Positions 9,735-18,802 of a stretch of 64,000 nt of DNA are shown in pieces (positions within the stretch are counted from its first letter, which is position 1; every line of letters begins with the position of its first letter). Under the pieces are notes generated by a model, which was not told the DNA's origin, ran no database searches, and saw only the letters and a list, made by a program, of their open reading frames with translations. This DNA comes from Luteimonas deserti. GTDB lineage: Bacteria > Pseudomonadota > Gammaproteobacteria > Xanthomonadales > Xanthomonadaceae. The stretch covers positions 434,001 to 498,000 of the forward strand of contig NZ_JACCJZ010000020.1 in assembly GCF_013425765.1 (NCBI RefSeq). Reading direction: 5' to 3'. The translations under genes and the position numbers were made by a program.

Positions 9735-10178
9735 GTGCGCATCCGCGACCGCCGCGCCGAGGACGCGCCCGAACTCAACCTGGTGCCTCTGATCGACGTG
9801 ATCCTGGTGCTGATCATCTTCTTCGTGATCACCACCACGTTCGACACGCGCTCGGTGCTCAAGCTCGAGCTGCCGCAGGCGACGGGCGAGCGCAACGACG
9901 CGCAGTCCGGCACGCTCAGCCTGCTGATCAACGCCGACGGCCGTTACTTCGTGGACGACCGCGAAGCGCTGCGCACCGACGTCGAGTCGCTCAAGCGCAC
10001 GATCGCCGAGGTCGCCGGCGACGATCGCGATCGCACGGTGTTGCTGCGCGCCGACGCGCGCACGCCCTGGCAGGCGGTGGTCACCGCCTACGATGCGCTG
10101 GGCCAGCTCGGTTTCACCCGCATCGCCAACGCCACCGCGCCACAGGTGCCGTCGGCTGCGCCGGCACCGGCGCCGTAG
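9735..10178 (+). CDS. exbD: ExbD/TolR biopolymer transport protein
   Basis: A 147-residue protein with a short cytoplasmic N terminus, one membrane helix (about residues 18-38) carrying the conserved Asp of LNLVPLIDVILVL that conducts protons in this family, and a periplasmic domain. It starts with GTG one base after the exbB stop and ends in an Ala/Pro tail. It is the obligate partner of the gene before it. Confidence 0.9.
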   Translation: MRIRDRRAEDAPELNLVPLIDVILVLIIFFVITTTFDTRSVLKLELPQATGERNDAQSGTLSLLINADGRYFVDDREALRTDVESLKRTIAEVAGDDRDRTVLLRADARTPWQAVVTAYDALGQLGFTRIANATAPQVPSAAPAPAP

Positions 10179-10182
10179 TCGC

Positions 10183-11973
10183 ATGGTCGATTCCGTGACC
10201 GCAGAGGCCGGACGCGGCGATCGCGCCTGGCCGGTCTACAAGCGGCTGCTGCGGTTCGCCCGCGGCTACCGTGGCCTGCTCTCGGTGGCCGCCCTGGGCA
10301 TGCTGCTCGAGGCCGCCGCCGGCGGCCTGTTCACGGCGATGATGCAGCCGATCATCGACCAGACCTTCGTCGTCGACGAAGCGGGCATCGCGTTGTGGAT
10401 GCCCGCCGCGATCATCGGGCTGTTCGTGCTGCGCGGCATCGCCGGCTATCTCGCCGACTACAGCATGGCCCGCTCGGGACGGGGTATCGCCCGCGACCTG
10501 CGGGTGCAGGTGCTCGCCAAGTACCTGCGCCTGCCCGGCATGCGCTTCGACACCGAGCCGGTGTCGTCGATGCTGGTGCGCCTGGGCTCGGACAGCGACC
10601 AGGTCTCGCAGGCGGCGATCGACGCCGCCAAGGTGATGCTGCAGCAGTCATTGCAGATCCTGGCGTCGCTGATCGTGATGCTCTGGTACAGCTGGCAGGT
10701 CACACTGACCATCCTGGTCATCGCGCCGCCGCTGTCGTGGATCATGGGCAAGGTCGCGCGGCGTTACCGCCGGGTCAGCCATCACATCCAGGACAGCGCG
10801 GCGATGCTGCTGCAGACCGCGGACCAGTCGCTGAGCAACCAGCAGGAAGTGAAGATCTACGGTGCCCAGGCGGCCGAGAACGCCCGCTACGCGGCGGTGG
10901 CCGAGCACCACATGCGGCTCAACCTGAAGGTCGAGGCGACGCGTGCGATCTCCTCGGGCGTGGTCCAGCTGATGGGCGCGATCGGCCTGGCGCTGCTGCT
11001 GGTGATCGCCGGCTACGAAGCCTCGCAGGGCCGGCTGACGGTGGGTGGTTTCTTCTCGTTGATGCTGGCGATGATGGCGATCATCCCGGCGCTCAAGCAG
11101 TTGACCAACGTGCAGAACATGCTGCAGCGGGGCGTCGCGTCGGCCGAGCGGCTGTTCGTGATCCTCGATGCCGAGGACGAAGTCGATACCGGCACGCGAC
11201 GCCTCGAACGCGCGCGCGGCGAAATCGAGTTCCGGTCGGTGTCGGCGCGGTATCCGGGCCAGGACACGCCTGCGCTGCAGGAGGTGAGCTTCGTCGCACG
11301 CCCGGGCACGGTGACCGCGATCGTCGGCCGCTCCGGCAGTGGCAAGTCGACGCTGATCAAGCTCATTCCGCGGTTCTACGAGCACGAGGCCGGCCAGATC
11401 CTGCTGGACGGACATCCGCTGGAGGACTACCGCATCGCCGACGTCCGCCGGCAGATCGCGCTGGTCGGCCAGCAGGTGATGCTGTTCGACGATACCGTCG
11501 CTGCCAACGTGGCCTACGGCGAGATGGCGACCGCCACGCCGGCGGCACTGGAGCACGCCATCCGCGGCGCCAATGCGATGGAGTTCGTGGAGCGGCTGCC
11601 GCAGAAGCTCGACAGCGGCATCGGCAGCCGGGGCGGGCGCCTGTCGGGCGGCCAGCGCCAGCGCCTCGCGATCGCGCGCGCGATGCTCAAGGATGCGCCG
11701 ATCCTCATCCTCGACGAGGCCACGGCCGCGCTGGACACCGAGTCCGAGCGACTGGTGCAGGATGCCCTCGATCATCTGATGCCCGATCGCACGACGCTGG
11801 TCATCGCCCATCGCCTGTCGACCATCGAGCACGCCGACCAGGTGCTGGTGCTCGACCAGGGCCGCCTCGTCGAGCGCGGCACGCACCGCGAGCTGATCGA
11901 GCGGGGCGGCCTGTACGCACGCCTGCACCGGATGCAGTTCCGGGATGCGGACGGCGGAGACGGCCTCGCGTGA
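10183..11973 (+). CDS. msbA: Lipid A export ABC transporter MsbA
   Basis: A 596-residue half-transporter: six membrane helices (residues about 20-310) followed by an ABC ATPase with Walker [10 protein letters not shown] near residue 385, the signature [14 protein letters not shown] near residue 486 and Walker [13 protein letters not shown]. MsbA flips lipid A-core across the inner membrane. It begins four bases after exbD, and its stop overlaps the GTG of lpxK by four bases. The immediate lpxK and kdsB neighbours make MsbA far more likely than a generic multidrug exporter. Confidence 0.95.
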   Translation: MVDSVTAEAGRGDRAWPVYKRLLRFARGYRGLLSVAALGMLLEAAAGGLFTAMMQPIIDQTFVVDEAGIALWMPAAIIGLFVLRGIAGYLADYSMARSGRGIARDLRVQVLAKYLRLPGMRFDTEPVSSMLVRLGSDSDQVSQAAIDAAKVMLQQSLQILASLIVMLWYSWQVTLTILVIAPPLSWIMGKVARRYRRVSHHIQDSAAMLLQTADQSLSNQQEVKIYGAQAAENARYAAVAEHHMRLNLKVEATRAISSGVVQLMGAIGLALLLVIAGYEASQGRLTVGGFFSLMLAMMAIIPALKQLTNVQNMLQRGVASAERLFVILDAEDEVDTGTRRLERARGEIEFRSVSARYPGQDTPALQEVSFVARPGTVTAIVGRSGSGKSTLIKLIPRFYEHEAGQILLDGHPLEDYRIADVRRQIALVGQQVMLFDDTVAANVAYGEMATATPAALEHAIRGANAMEFVERLPQKLDSGIGSRGGRLSGGQRQRLAIARAMLKDAPILILDEATAALDTESERLVQDALDHLMPDRTTLVIAHRLSTIEHADQVLVLDQGRLVERGTHRELIERGGLYARLHRMQFRDADGGDGLA

Positions 11974-12941
11974 AGCCACCGGCGTACTGGTTCGACGGTC
12001 GTCGTCCGCCCGTGCACGCGCGCGCCCTTGCCGGTGTCTACGGGCTCGCAACGCGCATGCGCAAGTCGATGCTGCGCCGGCATGCGGTCGCGCGTCCGGT
12101 GCTGGTGATCGGGAACCTGATCGCCGGCGGCAGCGGCAAGACCCCCCTCACGATCGCGGTGGTCGAGCGCCTGCAGGCCGCCGGCTGGACCCCTGGCGTC
12201 GCCAGCCGCGGATACGGGCGCGACATGCCGCGCAGCGCGCGCTGGGTGGACGCGGTCAGCGACCCGGCGCTGTGCGGCGATGAACCCGTGCTGATCGCGT
12301 CGCGCACCCGCGCGCGGGTGCGTGTGGACGCCGACCGGGTGGCGGCGGCGCGGGCGCTGATCGGCGCCGGCTGCGACATCGTGGTGTGCGACGACGGGCT
12401 GCAGCACTACCGGCTGCGGCGCGACGTCGAGATCGAGGTCATCGACGGCCGCCGACGCTACGGCAATGGCGCCCTGATCCCGGCCGGCCCGATGCGCGAG
12501 CCCGCGGCACGTGGCGCCGAGTGTGATTTCCGCGTGCTCAACACGGCGATGGACGCCGGTCTGGTGCCGGCGTTCGGCGAATGGCCGATGCGTCTGGAAA
12601 CCGGTCACGCCTTGCCGCTGCTCGGTGGGCGTGCCCGTGCGATCGCGGCATTCGCAGGGCAGCGCGTCCATGCGGTCGCGGGAATCGGCGATCCCGAACG
12701 GTTCTTCGACACCCTGCGCGCCCACCGCATCGCGGTGGTGCCGCACGCCTTCGCGGACCATCACCGCTACACCGCGGCCGACCTGCGCTTCGGCAGCGAC
12801 CTGCCGGTGCTGATGACGGAGAAGGACGCGGTGAAGTGCATGCGCCTGGCCGGCGAGCGGCACTTCAGCGTGCCGGTCACCGCGCAGTTGCCCGAAGCCT
12901 TCTGGATCGCGCTGCTCGACCGCCTGGCCGGCCTGCGCTGA
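11970..12941 (+). CDS. lpxK: Tetraacyldisaccharide 4'-kinase LpxK
   Basis: A 323-residue membrane-associated P-loop kinase that phosphorylates the lipid A precursor at the 4' position. The Walker A motif is in [13 protein letters not shown] near residue 50, and the conserved [14 protein letters not shown] block lies near residue 140. The GTG start overlaps the msbA stop as GTGA, a coupling seen repeatedly in this window. Length is normal for the family. Confidence 0.95.
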   Translation: MKPPAYWFDGRRPPVHARALAGVYGLATRMRKSMLRRHAVARPVLVIGNLIAGGSGKTPLTIAVVERLQAAGWTPGVASRGYGRDMPRSARWVDAVSDPALCGDEPVLIASRTRARVRVDADRVAAARALIGAGCDIVVCDDGLQHYRLRRDVEIEVIDGRRRYGNGALIPAGPMREPAARGAECDFRVLNTAMDAGLVPAFGEWPMRLETGHALPLLGGRARAIAAFAGQRVHAVAGIGDPERFFDTLRAHRIAVVPHAFADHHRYTAADLRFGSDLPVLMTEKDAVKCMRLAGERHFSVPVTAQLPEAFWIALLDRLAGLR

Positions 12942-12998
12942 GCCGCGTCTCCATGCAGGCGTCTGCGCGCCGCGGCCCTGATCTGGGAGAATCGGCCG

Positions 12999-13775
12999 AT
13001 GACCCTGTCCTCCGGTTTCATCGTCGCCATTCCCGCGCGCCTGGGCTCGACCCGTCTGCCCGACAAGCCCCTGCAGTTGCTGGCCGGTGAGCCGCTGGTG
13101 CTGCATGTGGCGCGCCGCGCACTGGAGGCCGGCGCCGACGAGGTGTGGGTGGCGACGGACGACACGCGCGTCCGCGATGCTCTGGCGGGCGCACCGGTGC
13201 AGGTCGCGCTGACCGCGCCGACCCATCCCTCCGGCACCGATCGACTGGCCGAATGTGCGGCGCTCGCCGGCTGGAACGACGCGCGGGTGGTAGTGAACCT
13301 GCAGGGAGACGAGCCCTTCGCGCCGGCCTCGGGCATCCGCGCAGTCGCCGCGCTCGCCGCCGATCCCGGGGTTGCGATGGCGACCCTGGCCGCGCCGGTC
13401 GACGACATCGAGACCCTGCTCGATCCCAATGCGGTCAAGGTGGTGCGTGCCGGGAACGGCGATGCCCTGTATTTCAGCCGGGCCCCGGTGCCGTGGCCGC
13501 GCGACGCGTTCGCCCGCGAGCGCACGCGCATGCCGGCCGGCGAGTGGTGGCGGCATATCGGTATCTACGGTTACCGGGCGGGCTTCCTGCGCCGGTTCGC
13601 CGCGATGCCCCCGGGGCGCCTCGAGCAGGTGGAGATGCTCGAACAGCTGCGTGTGCTGGAGGCCGGGCACCGGATCGCGGTGGGTGTCGCACCCGAGGCC
13701 TTTCCGGCCGGCGTGGACACCGCCGAGGATCTCGCGCGGGCCGAGGCCCGGCTGGGTGCGGGAGCCCCGCGATGA
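12999..13775 (+). CDS. kdsB: CMP-KDO synthetase
   Basis: A 258-residue nucleotidyltransferase that activates KDO as CMP-KDO for attachment to lipid A. The opening [15 protein letters not shown] binds CTP, and [11 protein letters not shown] near residue 95 supplies the metal-binding acid. HIGIYGYR near residue 187 is also typical. No Trm112-like small gene lies between lpxK and kdsB; the 57-base gap is too short. Its stop overlaps the next ATG (ATGA). Confidence 0.95.
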   Translation: MTLSSGFIVAIPARLGSTRLPDKPLQLLAGEPLVLHVARRALEAGADEVWVATDDTRVRDALAGAPVQVALTAPTHPSGTDRLAECAALAGWNDARVVVNLQGDEPFAPASGIRAVAALAADPGVAMATLAAPVDDIETLLDPNAVKVVRAGNGDALYFSRAPVPWPRDAFARERTRMPAGEWWRHIGIYGYRAGFLRRFAAMPPGRLEQVEMLEQLRVLEAGHRIAVGVAPEAFPAGVDTAEDLARAEARLGAGAPR

Positions 13776-14254
13776 CCCGTCTGCTGGTGGTCTGCCTCGG
13801 CAACATCTGCCGCTCGCCGATGGCCGAAGGCGCGCTTCGCGCCCGTATCGAGGCCGCCGGGCTCGGCACCCGGGTGACAGTGGACTCCTGCGGCACCGGC
13901 GACTGGCATGCGGGGGATCCTCCCGACCCGAGGTCCATCCGCACGGCTGCGGCACACGGCGTCGACATCGCCGGTCTGCGCGCGCGCGTGCTCACCGGCG
14001 GCGACTACACGGCGTTCGACGTGCTGCTGTGCGCAGATGCCAGCACCCGGGGAATCGTCGAGGCGCGCCGGCCCGCCGCAGCAACGGCCGCGATCGCAGG
14101 CCTGCTCCAGTGGGCCGGCACGGGAGACGGAGACGTGCCGGATCCCTACCGGGGCAGCGCCGGGGACTTCGAGGCGGTGTGGGGGCTGGTCGACCGGGCG
14201 GCCGAGGCGATCGTCGCCCGGATCGGCGCCAAGCGTGCGCCCGATCACGCATAA
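13772..14254 (+). CDS. Low-molecular-weight protein-tyrosine phosphatase
   Basis: A 160-residue cytoplasmic phosphatase. The P-loop CLGNICRSP at residues 8-16 holds the nucleophilic Cys and Arg, and the general acid lies in VPDPYRGS near residue 127; both are intact. In proteobacteria such enzymes often regulate capsule kinases, but no such kinase is nearby. Translation is coupled to kdsB by the ATGA overlap, which may only reflect shared expression. Confidence 0.92.
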   Translation: MTRLLVVCLGNICRSPMAEGALRARIEAAGLGTRVTVDSCGTGDWHAGDPPDPRSIRTAAAHGVDIAGLRARVLTGGDYTAFDVLLCADASTRGIVEARRPAAATAAIAGLLQWAGTGDGDVPDPYRGSAGDFEAVWGLVDRAAEAIVARIGAKRAPDHA

Positions 14255-14261
14255 TCCGGAC

Positions 14262-15692
14262 ATGACCGCCGACGATTCGCCAGCGCCCGAGTTCCCAGCC
14301 AGCCTCGAATGGCTGAACCTGACGGATCCTCTGCGCATGGCCCAGCTGCGTGGCAAGGTCTGCGCGTTGGCGTTTGTCAACCTGTCGTCGGCCTGGTGCC
14401 AGCAGCGCCTGGCAGATCTCGGCCATCTGCGTGCGCGCCATCGCGAGCGCCTGCAGGTGGTGGCGGTGCATGTGCCCCGGTTCGACTCCGAGCGCGAGGT
14501 GCGCCGGAGCAGCAAGCGCTCGCACGCCCAGCAGCACGAGTTCCCGATCGCCCACGACGGGGACTGGACGCTGTGGCAGCACTACGGCATCGAGGCCTGG
14601 CCGACCGTGGTCCTCATCGACGGCGACGGCATGGTGCGGGGGCGGATCGTCGGTGAAGGCGGCCTGCGCGAGCTCGACACCCGAGTGGCAGCGCTGATCG
14701 GCGAACTCAGACCGCAGCTGGTCAATGCCGAGCCGGTACGCCTGCGCCGCAGCGGCGAGCCGCCGTTGCCGCTGCGCTTTCCGGTCGGCCTGGCGCTGTC
14801 GGGCAACTATCTCTACGTGGCCGACAGCGGCCACCATCGCGTGCTCGAGTGCGACACCAGCGGACGTATCCTGCGCCAGTTCGGCAGTGGCAGTCCCGGA
14901 TTCATCGACGGCCCGATGGAGCTCGCGGCGATGTCGCGTCCGCACGGACTGTTCGTGCAGCGCGACGTGCTCTATGTGGCCGATACCGGCAACCATGCGG
15001 TCCGCGCGATCGAGTTGCGCACCGGCGACATCGCCACCGTGTGCGGGGCAGGGCGGCCCGGAGTCACCGTCGAGGGTCCACTCGCGGATCCGCGCGCCGT
15101 GGCGCTCGACCAGCCGCGTGCGGTCGTGCTGGCCGGCGACAAGCTCTACATCGCGACCGCCGGCGACAACCGGGTGTGGCGCCTGGATCTCGGCACGTCG
15201 GAGATCGCGCTGGTCGCCGGCAGCGGGCGGCTCGCGGTGAAGGACGGCACCGGTGCGATGGCCGCCTTCGCCGAACCTGTGAGCCTGGCCTGCGTGCAGC
15301 AGACGGCGTACGTCTGCGACGCTGCCGGGTCGGCCGTGCGCAGCGTGCACACGCGCACCGGGCAGGTCTCCACCCTCGTCGGGCAGGACCCCTGGGAATT
15401 CGGATGCGTTGACGGCGCGCGGACCGATGCGCGCCTGCAGCATCCGCAGGCCGTGGCGCTCGATCCGGGTTCGCCGGTGCTGTGGATCGCCGACAGCGGC
15501 AACGACACCCTGCGCCGCTTGCGGCTGGGTGGCGGCGAGCTCACCACCTTCGATCTGCCGCAGCGGCTGCATGCACCGGCCGGTCTCGTGGTCTCCGCGG
15601 ACGCGGTGTGGATCGCCGATACCGACGCGCACGCGGTGCTGCGTCTCGACCCCGCGACGGGCGCGTTGCGCCACGTCCCGATCGGCGAATGA
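14262..15692 (+). CDS. Thioredoxin-fold/NHL-repeat protein (NHLRC2-like)
   Basis: A 476-residue protein with a thioredoxin-like N-terminal domain (about residues 15-145, ending in HYGIEAWPTVVLIDGDG) and a C-terminal beta-propeller built from at least five NHL repeats, for example GLALSGNYLYVADSGHHRV and GLFVQRDVLYVADTGNHAV. This is the NHLRC2 arrangement. The usual double-Cys active site is missing: the segment reads SSAWCQQRL, with one Cys and no partner. No signal peptide is visible, so it should be cytoplasmic. It starts seven bases after the phosphatase and overlaps uvrC by ATGA. Confidence 0.82.
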   Translation: MTADDSPAPEFPASLEWLNLTDPLRMAQLRGKVCALAFVNLSSAWCQQRLADLGHLRARHRERLQVVAVHVPRFDSEREVRRSSKRSHAQQHEFPIAHDGDWTLWQHYGIEAWPTVVLIDGDGMVRGRIVGEGGLRELDTRVAALIGELRPQLVNAEPVRLRRSGEPPLPLRFPVGLALSGNYLYVADSGHHRVLECDTSGRILRQFGSGSPGFIDGPMELAAMSRPHGLFVQRDVLYVADTGNHAVRAIELRTGDIATVCGAGRPGVTVEGPLADPRAVALDQPRAVVLAGDKLYIATAGDNRVWRLDLGTSEIALVAGSGRLAVKDGTGAMAAFAEPVSLACVQQTAYVCDAAGSAVRSVHTRTGQVSTLVGQDPWEFGCVDGARTDARLQHPQAVALDPGSPVLWIADSGNDTLRRLRLGGGELTTFDLPQRLHAPAGLVVSADAVWIADTDAHAVLRLDPATGALRHVPIGE

Positions 15693-17557
15693 CGACACCT
15701 GCACGACGCACAGGCGGCGGGCCGCCCTTCGATGGAAAGGCCTTCGTCGCCGGCCTGAGTACAGCGCCCGGGGTCTATCGGATGCTGGCGGCGGACGACT
15801 CGGTGCTCTACGTGGGCAAGGCCGCGGACCTGCGCAAGCGGGTGGCGAGCTATTTCAATGCCACGCCCAAGGTCACGCGGACGATGGCGATGATCGCGCA
15901 GATCGCGCGCATGGAAGTCACCGTCACCCGCACCGAGGCCGAGGCGCTGCTGCTGGAAAACCAGCTGATCAAGTCGCTCAAGCCCCGCTACAACGTGTCC
16001 CTGCGCGACGACAAGAGCTATCCCTACGTTCTCGTCACCCGCGATGCCTGGCCGCGCATCGCCGTGCACCGCGGGCCGCGCAACGTGCCGGGTCGTTACT
16101 TCGGGCCGTACCCGGGCGTGACTGCGGTGCGCGAAACGCTGAACCTGATGCAGAAGCTGTTCAAGCTGCGCAACTGCGAGGACAGCGTGTTCCGCAACCG
16201 CTCGCGGCCCTGCCTGCAGCACCAGATCGGACGCTGCACCGCGCCGTGCGTCGGTTTGGTGTCGGAGCGCGACTATGCCGATGCGGTGCGACGCGCCTCG
16301 CTGTTTCTCGACGGGCGCAGCGACGCGCTCACCGACGAGGTCGGCCGCGACATGGAGGCGGCCGCGGCGCGCCTCGATTTCGAGGAGGCCGCACGCCTGC
16401 GCGACCTGCTCGGCAACATCCGCGGCATGCAGGCGCGGCAATACGTCGATGGACGTGTCGCCGAGCTGGACGTGCTGGCATGCGCCATGCGCGGCACCCA
16501 CGCCTGCGTGCTGCTGCTGTCCTTCCGCGACGGCCGCAATCTCGGTACGCGCGCGTTCCATCCGCGGACCAACGGCAGCGACGACCCGGCCGAGGTGCTC
16601 GCCGCGTTCGTCTCCCAGCACTACGCCGAACAGCCGCCTCCACGCGAGATCGTGCTCGACCGCGCGATCGAGGACGTGGAGCTGCTGGAGGAGGCGTTCA
16701 GCGAATCGGCGGGGCGCCGGGTCCAGGTCAAGACCAGCGTACGCGGCGATCGCGCGCGCTACATCGACCTGGCGCGGCGCAACGCCGAGATCGCACTCGC
16801 CAGCGAACTCGGCAGCCAGGCCGCGCAGCAGGCGCGCTCGGACTCGCTGCGCGACATGCTCGGCCTGGCGGAGCCGGCGCAACGCATCGAATGCTTCGAC
16901 ATCAGCCACACCATGGGTGAGGCCACCGTGGCCTCGTGCGTGGTGTTCGATGCGCAGGGCCCCGTGCGCGGCCAGTACCGCCGCTACAACATCGCCGGCA
17001 TCGAGCCGGGCGACGACTACGCGGCCATGCACCAGGCCCTGACCCGGCGCTTCCGCCGCGCGGTCGAGAGCGACGGTGTCGTGCCCGATGTCCTGCTGAT
17101 CGATGGCGGCGCGGGGCAGGTGGCCCAGGCCCGCGACGTGCTCGACACGCTCGGCATCACCGGCATCTGTCTCGTCGGCGTGGCCAAGGGCGAAGCCCGC
17201 AAGCCGGGCGACGAGACCCTGCTGCTGCCGGACGGGCGCGAACTCAAGCCGGGCGCGGCATCGCCGGGACTGCAGCTGGTCCAGCAGGTCCGCGACGAAG
17301 CCCACCGCTTCGCGATCACCGGCCACCGCGGTCGCCGGCAGAAGGCGCGCAGCACCAGCCGGCTCGAGGACATCCCGGGAATCGGGCCGCGGCGACGGGC
17401 GAGCCTGCTCAAGCATTTCGGGGGGCTCGGTGGGCTGAAGGCGGCCGGTGCGGAGCAGATCGCCCAGGTGGAGGGTGTCAACGCGGCACTGGCGCAACGC
17501 ATCTATGCGACCCTACACGGGCTCGATGCCGATGGTTCCGGCCAGGGCCAGGACTGA
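15689..17557 (+). CDS. uvrC: Excinuclease ABC subunit C
   Basis: A 622-residue nucleotide-excision repair nuclease that cuts on both sides of a lesion with UvrB. It has a GIY-YIG domain at the N terminus (GVYRML...VLYVGKAADLRKR), a UVR helical hairpin near residue 220, an RNase H-like C-terminal nuclease (LLIDGGAGQ near residue 470) and a terminal helix-hairpin-helix pair at IPGIGPRRRASLLKHFGG. Start and previous stop overlap as ATGA. The uvrC-pgsA order is widespread in gammaproteobacteria. Confidence 0.96.
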   Translation: MTTPARRTGGGPPFDGKAFVAGLSTAPGVYRMLAADDSVLYVGKAADLRKRVASYFNATPKVTRTMAMIAQIARMEVTVTRTEAEALLLENQLIKSLKPRYNVSLRDDKSYPYVLVTRDAWPRIAVHRGPRNVPGRYFGPYPGVTAVRETLNLMQKLFKLRNCEDSVFRNRSRPCLQHQIGRCTAPCVGLVSERDYADAVRRASLFLDGRSDALTDEVGRDMEAAAARLDFEEAARLRDLLGNIRGMQARQYVDGRVAELDVLACAMRGTHACVLLLSFRDGRNLGTRAFHPRTNGSDDPAEVLAAFVSQHYAEQPPPREIVLDRAIEDVELLEEAFSESAGRRVQVKTSVRGDRARYIDLARRNAEIALASELGSQAAQQARSDSLRDMLGLAEPAQRIECFDISHTMGEATVASCVVFDAQGPVRGQYRRYNIAGIEPGDDYAAMHQALTRRFRRAVESDGVVPDVLLIDGGAGQVAQARDVLDTLGITGICLVGVAKGEARKPGDETLLLPDGRELKPGAASPGLQLVQQVRDEAHRFAITGHRGRRQKARSTSRLEDIPGIGPRRRASLLKHFGGLGGLKAAGAEQIAQVEGVNAALAQRIYATLHGLDADGSGQGQD

Positions 17558-17575
17558 TTCCCCCACAGGCTTGCA

Positions 17576-18175
17576 ATGAAATTCACGATTCCCACCTGGC
17601 TCACGCTGCTCCGGATCATGATGATCCCGGTGCTGGTGGTGGTGTTCTATCTGCCGTTCAAATGGACCAACTTCGCCGCGGCGCTGATCTTCGGACTCGC
17701 CTCGATCACCGACTGGCTCGACGGTTGGATCGCGCGGCGTTATCACCAGTACTCGGCGTTCGGCGCGTTTCTGGATCCCGTCGCCGACAAGCTGATGGTG
17801 GCGGTGGCGCTGTTTTTGATCGTGCAGGGCCACCCGACACCGTGGATGGCGTTCTGGGCCGCGGTCATCGTCGGACGCGAGATCGCGGTATCGGCCCTGC
17901 GCGAGTGGATGGCCGAGCTGGGCCAGCGCGCCGCGGTCAAGGTGGCGACGATCGGCAAGATCAAGACCATCGCGCAGATGGTGGCACTGCTGTGCCTGCT
18001 GTACTCGGTGACCCCCGATCGTCCACCGCGGCCCGAGCCGTGGATGGGCCACGTGGTCTTCGTCATCGGCGACTGGTTGCTGGCGATCGCCGCGCTGCTG
18101 ACGCTGTGGTCCGGCGTCGCCTATCTGCGCGCCGCATGGCCGATCATGCGCGCCGCGGAGAAGAACAAGTATTGA
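17576..18175 (+). CDS. pgsA: CDP-diacylglycerol-glycerol-3-phosphate phosphatidyltransferase
   Basis: A 199-residue inner-membrane enzyme making phosphatidylglycerol phosphate. The CDP-alcohol phosphotransferase signature runs from DWLDGWIARRYH to GAFLDPVADK with all the conserved Asp residues. About five hydrophobic helices are present. It lies 18 bases after uvrC. Its stop codon is embedded in the -35 box of the tRNA promoter that follows. Confidence 0.94.
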   Translation: MKFTIPTWLTLLRIMMIPVLVVVFYLPFKWTNFAAALIFGLASITDWLDGWIARRYHQYSAFGAFLDPVADKLMVAVALFLIVQGHPTPWMAFWAAVIVGREIAVSALREWMAELGQRAAVKVATIGKIKTIAQMVALLCLLYSVTPDRPPRPEPWMGHVVFVIGDWLLAIAALLTLWSGVAYLRAAWPIMRAAEKNKY

Positions 18176-18199
18176 CAGCAGGGCGGCGAACGGTAGAAT
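18172..18199 (+). promoter_or_regulatory. Sigma-70 promoter for the tRNA cluster
   Basis: TTGACA at 18172-18177 and TAGAAT at 18194-18199 with a 16-base spacer form a nearly perfect housekeeping promoter. The predicted transcript start lies a few bases before tRNA-Gly. The -35 box overlaps the pgsA stop codon. Confidence 0.85.
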
Positions 18200-18211
18200 T
18201 TCGCCTCCCAA

Positions 18212-18287
18212 GCGGGAATAGCTCAGTTGGTAGAGCGCAACCTTGCCAAGGTTGAGGTCGAGGGTTCGAGCCCCTTTTCCCGCTCCA
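18212..18287 (+). tRNA. tRNA-Gly (GCC), copy 1
   Basis: A 76-nt cloverleaf with GCGGGAA acceptor arm, anticodon GCC in loop TTGCCAA, standard GGTTCGAGCC T-arm and encoded CCA. It is identical to the copy at 18480-18555, and the identity continues nine bases beyond CCA. The pgsA-glycine-cysteine-leucine tRNA order parallels that in Escherichia coli. Confidence 0.97.
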
Positions 18288-18298
18288 GTTTCGAACGC

Positions 18299-18325
18299 GA
18301 AACCCCGGGTTGCAGACGGGGTTTC
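18299..18325 (+). terminator. Hairpin after tRNA-Gly copy 1
   Basis: GAAACCCCG and CGGGGTTTC form a perfect nine-pair stem with a short loop. It lacks a long T-run, so it may be a processing or attenuation hairpin rather than a full terminator, since three more tRNAs follow. Confidence 0.55.
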
Positions 18326-18364
18326 ATCGTGTCGGCAGGCCGCGAGGTCTGCGGGTGGGTCACC

Positions 18365-18438
18365 GGCCTGGTGGCAGAGTGGTCATGCAGCGGATTGCAA
18401 ATCCGTGTACGCCGGTTCGATTCCGACCCAGGCCTCCA
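18365..18438 (+). tRNA. tRNA-Cys (GCA)
   Basis: A 74-nt tRNA with acceptor GGCCTGG pairing with CCAGGCC, anticodon GCA in CGGATTGCAAATCCG and encoded CCA. Confidence 0.96.
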
Positions 18439-18479
18439 GCCGGCGCGTGCCATGTGCATGCGCGTCAATGCGGTACATC

Positions 18480-18555
18480 GCGGGAATAGCTCAGTTGGTA
18501 GAGCGCAACCTTGCCAAGGTTGAGGTCGAGGGTTCGAGCCCCTTTTCCCGCTCCA
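18480..18555 (+). tRNA. tRNA-Gly (GCC), copy 2
   Basis: Identical over 76 nt to the copy at 18212-18287, with the same downstream AGTTTCGA, so the pair arose by a short local duplication. It carries encoded CCA. Confidence 0.97.
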
Positions 18556-18561
18556 GTTTCG

Positions 18562-18589
18562 AGAGGCCCTGCTTGCGCAGGGCCTCTTT
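18562..18589 (+). terminator. Rho-independent terminator after tRNA-Gly copy 2
   Basis: A perfect 11-pair stem (AGAGGCCCTGC with its complement, loop TTGC) is followed by TTTC. It lies directly after the tRNA and before tRNA-Leu, which may therefore need its own promoter or readthrough. Confidence 0.75.
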
Positions 18590-18653
18590 CGTTGTGGCGG
18601 ACGCCGGGCTGCGGTTCCAATCCGGCCTGCGCTCAGGCACGCTGTCGCCGCCT

Positions 18654-18740
18654 GCCCGGATGGCGAAACTGGTAGACGCACCGGACTTAAAATCCGTTGG
18701 CCGCAAGGTCGTGCCGGTTCGATTCCGGCTCCGGGCACCA
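18654..18740 (+). tRNA. tRNA-Leu (TAA)
   Basis: An 87-nt class II tRNA with a long variable arm, anticodon TAA in GGACTTAAAATCC, GCCCGGA acceptor strand and encoded CCA. Confidence 0.96.
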
Positions 18741-18802
18741 GGCACCGCACGTCCCGCTGCGCCGCTGTCTCCGTTTTCACCGGCGCAGGGCTAGAGTGAC
18801 GC

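Noticed and set aside
11772..13955. A 727-codon minus-strand frame opposite lpxK and kdsB
   Set aside because: Shadow frame; lpxK and kdsB on the plus strand contain all family motifs.
18212..18555. Duplicate tRNA-Gly as attachment sites of an island
   Set aside because: Only tRNA-Cys and short spacers lie between, with no integrase; a local tRNA duplication is the simpler explanation.
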